Shown here in pieces: positions 53,326-63,340 of a stretch of 64,000 bases of DNA. The translations under genes were made by a program, and so were the position numbers. This DNA is from Polychytrium aggregatum. Its lineage: Eukaryota; Chytridiomycota; Chytridiomycetes; Polychytriales. The stretch spans positions 35,139 to 99,138 of the forward strand of contig NW_026516346.1 of the NCBI RefSeq assembly GCF_025602895.1, in the 5' to 3' direction. How positions within the stretch are numbered: the first letter of the stretch is position 1; each line of letters starts with the position of its first letter. The notes beneath the pieces were generated by a model, which saw only the letters and a program-made list of their open reading frames with translations, made no database searches and had not been told where the DNA came from.

Positions 53326-53640
53326 AAGCCTACTGAACTTCCATAGGCTCCAGTGAGCATGCCGTGCGATTGTTTTCCGTCCTGGTTGGCAATCTCTTGG
53401 TATTCGTTGGTTTGGAAAGCATAGTCTTGAATACACTCGGTCGATCCCTGTGGCGATGATCGACTGATATTGACATCTCGATGTGTGAGTGTGGTGCATC
53501 CACTCGATGTGTGAGTGTGGTGCATTCACTCGAGGGAGTGTGATGCATTCACTCGACCCTCTGGGCAGTTCCATGGTGTATTGATATCAAGATACTCGGC
53601 CTTCTTGAGTCCCTTGGCGTCGTGGCGAGTATGACAGGGG
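53326..53640 (-). mobile_element. Fanzor-derived element relic, minus orientation
   Basis: Read on the minus strand it contains a KKAEYLDINTPWNCPEGRVN fragment of the Fanzor zinc-ribbon part and the tail ATTGCCAACCAGGACGG shared with 24841 and 40104, plus three copies of a 26-bp unit starting CGATGTGTGAGTGTG at about 53480-53550 (two copies in the relic at 20171). Terminal repeats are not clear, so limits are approximate. Confidence 0.72.
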
Positions 53641-53818
53641 TGGGACAGAGGTGGGACGGACGCATCGGTGGCTGGCGTCGGTCTGTGTTCCGGTTTGGCT
53701 CGGCTCGAATACCCTTTTCTCGGACATCTTGCTCCACCTCCAAAAGACGCTTGCTCCATCTCCAAAGCAGCTCACTCCATCTCCAAAGCAGCTCACTCCC
53801 CCTCCCTCTGGCTGCTCC

Positions 53819-56800
53819 ATGTCGACCTCCGCGGCTGGCGACAGCCCCTACCAATGCATCACCCACGGCCCCAAGCACGACCTGTTCATCTCATATAGAG
53901 TCGCCACCGAAGCCGCTACTGTCCAGGCTTTGAAGGAACTGTTCAACTCGGCCGCCCTCCGTCGATACAAAAAGCCCCTCACCATTTTCCACGATGTCGA
54001 CTGTCTCAGCGATGCCGATGACTGGCGCGACGGTTTCATGAGTGCCCTTCCCAAGAGTGGGTCTGCTATCCTCCTCATCAGCCAGGGATCTATGAACATG
54101 ATGAAGGATAGGGCCAAGAGTGGTCAAGACAATGTCGTCCTCGAAATCGAGAAGGCTCTCGAGCTCAAGGATGAAAACTCTAATCTGCCTGTCCTTCCCC
54201 TCGCAGTCGCCACCAAGGGGACAAAAGACGGTGTCGATGTCTATACTCCCTTCCAGCCTGATCCGATGTTCTTCAACGATCCTGCCTTTGGCTCTCTCAA
54301 AAAGATCATGTCTCGTTTGAGGGATATCAACGTGCGCTCCCTCGATCCCACGAAGCTATACATGCGAGTCTATTACCTCCTCACCCTAATCCGCCCTCTG
54401 CGGATCGAAAGTTGGACCAAGAGGGAACTCGACGAAAGGCACTTTTGCGACCCCAAGTTCTGGGTCGATCCTGCCCACCTCCAAACACTGTTGGAGAAGG
54501 TGACCCTGACCGGCCGTGCCATCATCTCGGGCACAGGTGGCATGGGCAAGTAGGTGCTGGCCCGCCAGTTCGTCCGCTACATGATGGATGACCTCACCGT
54601 GAGCAACGCCGCCGACTTGCAGGCCATGAGGAACGAGACCGTCACCGCCAATGCACAATATTCCGATGTCTTCTGGGTCAACTGCTCGACCGAGACGACA
54701 GCCCTCGAAGACCTGGGCCGCATTTTTCCTGGCATCAAGCCCAACAAGCTCAGAGAACATGCTGCAGAAACATTCAGCAGTTTGCCTGGCTATCTCCTGA
54801 TCATCGACAATGTCGACGACATCAGCGTAGTCGACTTTATTTTTGACTACAACAAGCAGAAGGGATTCAGGGGCGACGTTGTTCTTGCAACTCGCCTGGC
54901 CTCGCTGCCCCTTGGCTCATTCCTCAAGTCGTTCAAGGCCAAAATCACTGGATACAAGCACGATCCACTCCGTCTCGGTGGCTGGGATGGCTCCACCGCG
55001 CGCAAGTACATCACATCGTCTTCGCCACTGATCGGCAACAAGCTTGCTTCGGACGAGGCCAAAAAGTCTCTCGACAACATCGTCTCCAAGGCCAACGGGT
55101 GTCCTCTTGTCATCGAGATAGTCGCGGCGTATCTCGAGAGCCACGACACTGCTCTCTCGGTACTCGGGGAGGCGTTTGCAAAGGCCCAGCAAGATCAGAG
55201 TGAGGACGACAAAGTCCGGCTGTCGCTCGAGACGGTTGTAGATCTGTCCCTTGACTCGCTGATGAAGCGCGGAATCGAAGGAGTCGAGGCAATCCGGCTG
55301 TTTGGCGCTCTCAGTCTGGTGGCGCCGACGGACATTCAGCTCAACCTCATTCAGACGATCGCTCAAAAGCTGGAGCTCAAGACTGATGGTGAGCAAATGT
55401 GCAACGTGGGTGGATGTGGTCCGAGGGACCCCCTGCTTGCACCCAACGCTGATAAATTATTCACGCTGACGGAATTTCGATGGCCCACACATGATCCTGA
55501 CTATTCTGAAATCACAACTACGATCCACACGATACCACTGCCAACTCCCTCTGTCTAGCCGCCCGCCTGATCGACCTGGTCACCCAGAGCGGTCTTTTGC
55601 GAATCGAAGCCAAGAGTCGGTATTCAACCCACTCTCTTACCCAGCAAATCGCTCGGGAATACATCAAGACGCACAACGAGCTGGGAGCCGAGTCTATCGA
55701 AGACCTTACCGGTGAAGCGCTGCTGCTGCTCACGGAATCGCTCGGTTTGGAGACCCTCCAGTACTTTGAACACTTGGAGCAGCTCGCCATCAAGGTTGTC
55801 CCGGATCGATACACCAAGGAGACGCACGTCTTCTTGGAGAGCCGAGTCGGAGAGCTCGCCCAGAAGAATGGATCCTTGCGGGTGGCGATTCAGACCCTCG
55901 AGAGCAACCTCAAGCGGACGATCGAGTTCCGTGGCACCGAGCAGCACATTGATATCATCCACATCCTGAGTTTCCTGGCCGATGCCCGAGGTCAGATAGA
56001 GAACCTTGATGGCGCCGAGGAGGCCTTCAATCGAGCTGTGGCGATGGCAGATGCAACAGATGGGCTCGGCGACGATCTGCAAACCGCGCTCACCCTCAGA
56101 CACTTGGGCTCGGTGGCCTTCCAACGGGGCAAGCACGACAAAGCCGCGGAGCTGCTCCAGCAGGCTCTCGATCGGCAGATCAAGATCCGTGGCTCCAGGG
56201 CGCATCCAGACGTTGCTGATACCCTCGATTGCATCGGAAACGTCAAGAAAGATCAGGGAAAGTGCGACGAGGCCGAGAAGCTGCATCGAGAGGCCGTGGA
56301 CATCAGAGCTAAATCGCTCGACACGCTCGACCATCCCGAAGCCGCCCCGGCCCCCGGCGCTGCCTTGTCGAAAGGCGACTACGATGCCATGTCCAATTAC
56401 TTCCAAAAGTCGCTCGAGCTCCAAAAGGATTTGCACCCCTCGCCACACCATCCTTCGATCGCCACCTCCCTCGAGTTCCTTGACAAGATAACCAAATCGC
56501 AAGGACGGTATAAAGATGCGCCCAACCTTTACAAACGGACTGAGGACATTGGCGGAGCAGTCCGCGACCCGCACGAGAACATTGATGTCGCCACCATTGC
56601 CACCCGTCTTGGTCAGGTTGCCAGCGCACAGAAGGACTTTAACGCCGCCGAAAGGTACTATCAAGAGGCTGTGGACATCAGAGCCAAGTCATATGGCACG
56701 CGTGTCCATCCCGAAGTCGCCACCGCCATCGACAAGCTCGGGGACGCCGCCTTGTCGAAAGGCGACTACGAGGCCGCCGTCAAGTACTTCCAAGAGTCGC

Positions 56801-57321
56801 TCGATATCAAAACCCAAGTCTACGACTCGCACGAGCACGGCGAGATCCGAGTAGCTCTCCAGCATCTTTCCCAGGCAGCCGCGTCTTTGGGTGACTACGA
56901 GACCGTGCTCAAATGCAACAAAGAGTTGGCTGACCGTGAAGGAAAGATCAACGATTCAAAGAAGAGCCCCTTGATCGCTGTGGTGCCCGTTGCGGTACAA
57001 GCGAGCGCCATCGAGTCGGACGACCAGGACACCAACGTGAAGGATCTCCAAGAGATGCTCAAGAACGAAATCAAGATCCACGGGACGAAATGGCACAAAT
57101 CGGTCGCCCAGATCAACATCAGGCTGGGAAACGCCTCTTATCACCAAGGACAGTACGAGGCCGCTCACCAGTACTTCCAGGAGGCGCTCAACATCGTGAC
57201 CAGGATAACCGGGCGAGAAGATCATCCTGACACCAATGAGATTCTCGCGAAAATATCTTTGGTGAACGAAATGCTACCGTCTGACGAGTGGGAGGACGAC
57301 GAAGAACAGCCGGCTCGTTAA
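53819..57321 (+). CDS. TIR-NB-ARC-TPR protein (NLR-like) interrupted by TAG in Walker A
   Basis: Exons 53819-55388 and 55559-57321 join in phase 1. Ignoring one stop, they encode about 1110 aa. Residues about 20-190 form a TIR domain: HDLFISYRV, then WRDGFMSALPKSGSAILLIS, with a Glu in NVVLEIEKALEL at the usual NADase position. An NB-ARC/STAND module follows: P-loop IISGTGGMGK, Walker B YLLIIDNVDD, the VVLATRLAS sensor, ANGCPLVIEIVAAYL (GLPL-like) and a winged-helix part. The C-terminal half has kinesin-light-chain-type TPRs (HPDVADTLDCIGNVKKDQGK and similar), at least six. TAG at 54551-54553 (codon 245) replaces the Ser/Thr right after the P-loop Lys; the frame continues VLARQF, exactly the expected NB-ARC continuation. 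No GT-AG intron can remove it. It is a recent pseudogene, a read-through gene or a sequencing error. Confidence 0.87.
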
Positions 57322-57829
57322 GCACCGACTGGGACACTGGTCATCGTTCAAGCGCCATTTGGCCCCTATGCTTTCGCAGCCGCCAGGTCTGCGCTCGAAG
57401 CCAGAGCGGACAAGAATGATAAAGATTGCTCTGCCATCGTCCCAGCTCTCTCCGCCAGATCCGCAGCCTCCAACACATCCCACGCGATCGATCCCGAGTT
57501 TGCGTCAACGACGGCGATCAGAAATACATATTTGACAATCCGATACGCTACGACATCATAGGCCGACATCGCAGCCTGGTCGATCCAGCAGCCGCAGGCT
57601 CACAGATCTGCTTGGGTAGGGGATTGCGTCAGCTGCGACTGCGATCCATCGACAGCCAGTCTCCTGCTCGGCCAAGGACTGAGACGGCTGCAGAGGAGCG
57701 AAAGTAAGCGGTCCCTCGAATGGCGGTGTCGCAACCATCGAGCAGATCTGTGGCTAGCAGTCCCTGTCGGTCACCATGCGTCTTTGAGATCAAGATGGGT
57801 CAGCGGAGACCTGAAAACGAAGCTGTCGC
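57322..57829. other. Intergenic, convergent 3' ends
   Basis: About 500 bases between the NLR-like gene and COA5. No gene or repeat recognised. Confidence 0.45.
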
Positions 57830-58407
57830 TCACTGAGAAGCTGCCTCTGCTCCGAGCTGATCGTTTCCGACGGGGGCGGGCTTGGAGGATGCGACGTTAG
57901 CGCCATAGGGCCCACGCATCCGCTTTCGGGGGTCGACCTGCCAAAAGTGCATGTGAGGCGGGAAAGGTCAGTCGATCGAGCGCAGCGACAGGGTATCGTA
58001 TCGGGTGTGTCGCAGCGTGAAGCGCATTGTGTGTTTGCCCATGCATCCTGATCGGCATGTGGGTGTTTGACGAGGGTCCATCAAGTTCCAGCCGCAAGCC
58101 TGTTGGCGGATCATCTTCTGATTCTGTCCAGTGTCTCGTTCAGCACCATCATGCTCGACACCTCGCTCATGTTGGCAAGCAGCCGATAGGGACGGGTCCG
58201 GTGACTGCGGCGACAGAGCACATCGATACCTACGGTGCTGTGTTTGCAGTCCAGGTAGATCTGCTGGGCAAGCCGGCATTTTCTCGGCACAGAGTCGTCG
58301 TATTCCTTCAGGAGACATTCCTTGACCGAATGGCGCTGGACCAGGACGCAGTCGCTCTCGAGAAGACAGCTGACGAGATCATCGAAGAAGGCTTTGCAGC
58401 TGGGCAT
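57830..58407 (-). CDS. COA5: Cytochrome c oxidase assembly factor COA5/PET191
   Basis: Small intermembrane-space protein with twin-cysteine motifs, required to assemble respiratory complex IV. Two minus-strand exons, 58234-58407 and 57830-57937 (GTAGGT donor, CAG acceptor, phase 0), encode 93 aa. The N-terminal half reads MPSCKAFFDDLVSCLLESDC, then ECLLKEY, then the C-x9-C pair CRLAQQIYLDC. After the splice, the family ending (usually DxRxRFRG) reads VDPRKRMRGPYG. Without splicing the reading frame would end in an unrelated tail, so the intron is supported by family conservation. ATG at 58407. All expected cysteines are present. Confidence 0.9.
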
Positions 58408-58700
58408 GGTATCGGCGTGGGTGCTGGGCAGCGGCGCTGTATTGTCGGAGTTTGCTGTTGGCTGGATTGTGCAGCACCTGGGTCAGAGTCGCGGCCTGGC
58501 TGCGTTGGCTGCTGATGGTGATGGATCTTGCGAATAACAAAACCGCAGGACGATTCTGCACCAGCATGAAGCGAGAGGGAGGCGAGGATCTCCCTTGCTC
58601 TCGGCGAGAGGGCCGAGACGGTGCGCAGCCGGCACAACTCCAAGCACAGGGCACCAGAACGCAACGAGAGCACACCAGCAGAGCGCAAACCAAATGAAAC

Positions 58701-58790
58701 GAATTGGACTGGATTGGACTGAATTGGACTGGATTGGACTGGATTGGACTGGATTGGACTGGATTGAACTGGATTGGACTGGATTGGACT
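58701..58790. repeat. 10-bp minisatellite (GGATTGGACT), 9 copies
   Basis: Nine contiguous decamers, two with GAATTGGACT and one with GGATTGAACT. Confidence 0.95.
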
Positions 58791-59525
58791 GACTTGAAAC
58801 GAAATGAGCCGATTCCCAGCGGGCGAGAAATCGCCATTCATCCGCTTGACATGGCGAGGGAGGGAGAGCCACGGCTTGGACATACTCCCATGGGCTCTGA
58901 ATGCGGGGCGGGACAGGCCCGAACCCGCACGGTTGCATGGATGGCATTGCGGGGTCATGGTCATGACTGAGTGTTGCCCGTGGGCACCAGCCGGGCAGCG
59001 CAGGCGGTTGATGCAGAAAATCGCAAGAGTGGCGACCACAAAAACGCAAGATCGACATGGACGCGACCGACGCGAGCGCCGATGATGGACTGCAGCTTCA
59101 TCGACAACCCGCCGTGGCCCGGGATGGACCGGCGGCTGGAGGAAGCAGCGGACTCGGGCGATATGATTTGGAGATGTGCTCCAGCGACCTGCTCCGGCGA
59201 CGTGCTTGGGCACTCCTGGGACGAGGGTCCGTGGGAACATCGGGTGCCAGGACGAAGATCGAGGACCAGAGCCGCGTTCGGCGCCACCGGGCACAGCCCA
59301 CACAGCCGACGCGTCGGCGCGGATTGGCCGGCGGGGCGGGTCACGCGAACTGTGCTTTTTTGGGCAGACCGCGCCGCGCGGGCCTTGTCGTCCAAACGCG
59401 GCGGAGAGGCAGCGCGCACCCGCGCGCATGCGCGTTGCCGCCCTTGCGGAGCCCGAGCGCCGGCGTGCCCGTGGCTGGCGCTGCCACAAACGGAAAGGCA
59501 ATCGACGTGTGCGGTGCCAGTTCAA

Positions 59526-59594
59526 CTGTGTGTGTGGTGCTGGCTCGACTGTGTGTGTAGTGCTGGCTCGACTGTGTGTGTAGTGCTGGCTCGA
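59526..59594. repeat. 23-bp tandem repeat, 3 copies
   Basis: Three copies of a unit starting CTGTGTGTGT and ending TGCTGGCTCGA, differing at one base. Confidence 0.92.
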
Positions 59595-59946
59595 CTGAAT
59601 GCGCGTATCTTCTATGGCACATCGAAAGCGAGCGCCCAACAATCGCACATGTGCCGTCAAGCACACGGCGAGTGCGCAATCGCGACTCGGTCTGCGCTGT
59701 GCATCAATGTCGACTGGTGCTGTGCAGGCCGCCGAGTGCACGCCGCCAATTGGTCGGGCTTGTTCCGCGTCGCCTTTCGTCGTCACGTTGGCCGCGTCTG
59801 GCTGTGGCCATTTCGCGCAACTCTGAGCATCACCCGTATCCGTTGTGAGGGCATTGGCTGCAAAGTGGGTCGCCGTCAAAATCGTTGAGCCGTTAGTATG
59901 CATCTGTGGATGTGTTGTTCCAAGCGTGTCGCCAACGAGCATGTCG

Positions 59947-59979
59947 ATATCTGGATATATCTGGATATATCTGGATATC
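59947..59979. repeat. 10-bp tandem repeat (ATATCTGGAT), 3 copies
   Basis: Three perfect units plus ATC, AT-rich inside an otherwise GC-rich spacer. Confidence 0.92.
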
Positions 59980-60466
59980 AATGCCCCCTTTGCGAGCTTG
60001 ATCAAGTCCTCGCCGCCTCCATCCGCTGGATCTCTGGATCTTGCCTTGGCGCGCTTCGCTTGCTTGCTCCAGCCACTGCCGCACAAGCTGCCTCTGCTGC
60101 TGCCTCTGCTGCTGCCACCCACACGTTCCCGTCCACAAGCCGGCGCTGTCCTACTGGCCAGCCGCGATAAGGAGCGCCGGCCTTTGTGGTCGTTGCTGTT
60201 TGCGGCTGCCTTGCCCCGTCGCCGCCCAGCCAACACCACAGCGCCCACTGTGCTGCCGAGGCTCCAATCCCTGACGGCCTCGTCGGCCTCGTTTCCAGCG
60301 TCCGTTCGTTTAAAGCCCTCTGCCGTGGCCTCCACCCGCCTCCGTCGTCTCCGCCTTTCCTTTGGGAACCTGCTCCCCTCATCCCTCTCCCTCCATCGCT
60401 CGCTGTTCTTCCCATTCCCCCTCCAGCTCAGGTTCTCCAAAGAGGCTTCTCTTGCTCTCCGTCCAC

Positions 60467-62362
60467 ATGCTCGCCAGATCCGTCGCCGCCTTTGCGCTTG
60501 CCGCCGCCTGGGGCTCACTCCAGGCCAATGCCCAGACCAGCCCCCAGTGTGTTTCTCTCGCAACCGCCGATCCATGCAAGGAGTTTGCGGGTAAGTGGCA
60601 TGTTCGGTGCCAAACTGTCTCTCTGGCCAGCAGCGGTTGGCGGACCGCGGCCTGTTGGCCAGGGCTGCATATGTGCCTGCCCGAAAGCCATCTGTCTCCC
60701 GCAGCCCCTGCCTGTCTCCCACTTGCCTCCACTCGGTCGCCAATATCGAGATTGGGCGATTCATCGCTTGGAATAAGCCTGACCCTGTTTTATGCCACTC
60801 TGGTCGCCACTCCCTTCGCCTTTGCCCCACTCTCTCTGTAAACCGCCGTCCCGCACCGTTCCCCGATTCCAGCCGACTCGGTTGTCGTCCCCAACGCCAT
60901 GGGCTACACCGACCTCAGCAGCTTCAACAGTCTCACATCCAACTGGCTTGCAAATGCCCCGGTTCGCTACCAGTGCCCAACCTTCAACTACCACATCGTT
61001 CCTTATTTCACCTCGGTTCGCTGTGGCCTCGAGGTCGACCGTGCCACTCAGACGACCTCCACCACCATCAAGTGCAACGGCAATGCTGCCCCTGCTCAGA
61101 TTTGCGCTTCATCTGTCAAGGCCATGATTGCTGGCATCAATCAGGCCTTTGCTGCCTGCCCTGCCTGGCCCGACAGCAGCACCAATCTGCGTACCCAAGA
61201 CATGAATGAGTATCAGACCTTGTTGGGCGATGTCACCGATAGCCCCGGATGCATCTCGGCTATCTCCTACGAACAATACTGCGGTAGGCATCGCCATCTG
61301 CATACACTCGCCGCCAACCTGTCTTTTAGGCGATATATCACTAATGGAATGTGCACCCTCTGTCCGGTCCCAGGCTACTTCTACCTTACCGATGCCCAGG
61401 CCTACTGCGCCCAGACCACCACCGATCCCTGCTGCAAGGCTGCGAACATGGGCGGCAACAATGCCACCTCCGCCGCCGCCGCTGCCACATCAGCGACCCC
61501 CAAGATCTCGGTTGCTGCCGCCACCACCTCAAAGCCCAGCGCTGTGTCCACTTCGGCCGCGACCGACTCGTCCAGCTCCAGCTCCAGCACCAGTCTGTTC
61601 TCTAGCCCGGCCGTCATTGGCGGCATCGCTGGTGGTGGTGCCCTTCTTCTTGGTGGCATCGTTGCCGCCGTGATCGTTATGCGCCGCAGAAAGGCCAACC
61701 AGCAGGATAGCTATGACGACTACAACGGCGGCAACAGCTATGACAACCGCCAGACCTTTGCCTACGGTGACGCCAACAACGCTGCTCCCCAGACCATGTA
61801 CGGAGGCAACGACAAGTCCATGTACGGTGGCCCGCAGACCATGTACGACGGACCCCAGACCATGTATGGCGGCAACGATCAATCTATGTATGGCGGCCCG
61901 CAGACCATGTATGGTGGAAACGACAAGTCTATGTACGGCGGCCCGCAGACCATGTACGACGGTCCTGATGCCGGCCAGGTCTCGGAGACCATGGAGGTTA
62001 TCTACAATTACACCGCCAACCTGTCCGACGAGATCCAACTGAGTACGTAGCCACACCTGTCCCATCGTAGCGCGAAGTGCCATCGTTTGTTACGCTTCCA
62101 GTCTGCACCATCACATGCGCCCCTCTAACCGCGAATCTTCACTTCCCAATCGCGCCCCGATTTGCTTTCAGACATTGGCGATACCATCATTGTCAAGTGC
62201 AAGTTCGATGACGGCTGGGCCTTTGGATTCAACGTCAGCACCAGTCAGGAGGGCTCGTTCCCGCTGGCCTGCGTCGATGTTCCCAACGGCGGCAGCGGTG
62301 CCCCGCGAAAGAACGAGGGAATCCGCCAGCGTGCCTCGTCGCTGTACATGCCCGCCAACTAG
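60467..62362 (+). CDS. Receptor-like membrane protein with one SH3 domain
   Basis: Exons 60467-60590, 60873-61283, 61374-62042 and 62172-62362 give 464 aa in phase. Signal peptide MLARSVAAFALAAAWGSLQA; a ~240-residue ectodomain with about 12 cysteines (CPTFNYH, VRCGLEVD, CAQTTTDPCC); a Ser/Thr/Ala stalk; a membrane helix AVIGGIAGGGALLLGGIVAAVIV with MRRRK after it; then a Gly/Tyr/Asn/Met repeat region (units MYGGPQTMYDG and MYGGNDKS, at least seven); and an SH3 domain split by an intron (EVIYNYTANLSDEIQLNIGD to EGSFPLACV). The intron 61284-61370 is not certain: its removal restores phase, but the unspliced frame is also open and carries CTLCPVPG, so alternative retention is possible. Same order of parts as the gene at 8324, with a different ectodomain. 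Confidence 0.82.
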
Positions 62363-62461
62363 ATTAGACAGCTTCCCACAGTCCCTTCTTGCGCCCTGGC
62401 CACCATCACCGACCCCTCTCGTTCCCTGTTCGAGATCCCTCCACGACCGCTCACGACCACT

Positions 62462-62571
<110 letters not shown>

Positions 62572-62580
62572 TGACCACGA

Positions 62581-63340
62581 TCCCGTCACCGGACTGTCTG
62601 TGATCCCAATCTTTGCCGAGCAAATGTGCACTTTATTCCACGTCCACTCACCCACCCCATGTGCATATTCTCTGGCCGGACGGGACAAACATGATTATCC
62701 TGCCAGTCAACTCGCTCCCCGACTGCTTTGCATTTTGGCGGAGGAGAGTTGCGTCTTGGCCCTCACTCTCCCTCATCCAGTCCCTGCCGGATTTTGACTT
62801 GCATTTTGTGATTTGCTTTCGTTTTCTTTTGTGCTCTATTTCGCCCTCGGTGGCCACTGTCCTCGGTGCTGCTCCGTTTTGGAACACGCGAAACGGCTTC
62901 GTCCATGATGGCAAGCAATGCATCACCTTTATCAAATCAAAGGAGGGGAGGGGCTCCGTTCTGCAGATCATCCATCCGATCAAAGTGTTCGATCGCGAGC
63001 ACTCCAATCCCTCGACTCCTCGTTCATTCGGCCGGCAATAGTGTGGTGTTTGGCAATGAATCGTGTTGGTTCTTTGCCGTTTCTTGAGAATGGCGGCTCT
63101 TGTGGGGTCATCAGCACAAACGAGAGTGAGGGTGGCAGCAACAAACCAGGGCCATAGGCGAATGTCACCGATGAGCATCGCAGATGAATGCACGACCCGC
63201 TTCTGCACATATATATTGGCTCTGAATGATGCTGTCTGCATCGCAGCTGATCCCGGCTGAGACCGCGGCCGTCAACCTCCCGTTTGGACATCCCATGAAC
63301 GCATGAATCAAGGCAGGCGGGGGGATGGCTTGGGCTGTCG
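62581..63340. other. Intergenic, convergent 3' ends
   Basis: About 760 bases. Frames are short and without domains. Nothing recognised. Confidence 0.45.

Larger units (their letters stand above)
58408..60466. other. 2-kb divergent spacer, repeat-rich, no gene supported
   Basis: Lies between COA5 and the SH3 receptor-like gene at 60467. Very long open frames run through it on both strands (one of 840 codons on minus), but they follow the GC-rich composition and tandem repeats, and no domain or codon-biased block is seen. It holds the arrays at 58701, 59526 and 59947, a GC-rich core 59300-59480, and CTG/CTC runs before the 60467 start. Confidence 0.5.

Noticed and set aside
54541-54580. Tiny intron that would remove the TAG in the NLR-like gene
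   Set aside because: The only GT-AG choices near the stop are 15-32 bases long, delete the P-loop or break the frame.
58308-60830. 840-codon open frame on the minus strand, and a 305-codon frame on plus at 58971-59888
   Set aside because: They run through tandem repeats and GC-rich spacer and overlap COA5 and the SH3 receptor-like gene. Translation is low-complexity (SPIQSNPVQ repeats, Arg/Ala-rich) with no domain.
61284-61329. Intron ending at the TTTTAG at 61329 in the second SH3 receptor-like gene
   Set aside because: It shifts the frame and loses the downstream TM and SH3 domains; the acceptor at 61373 keeps them.
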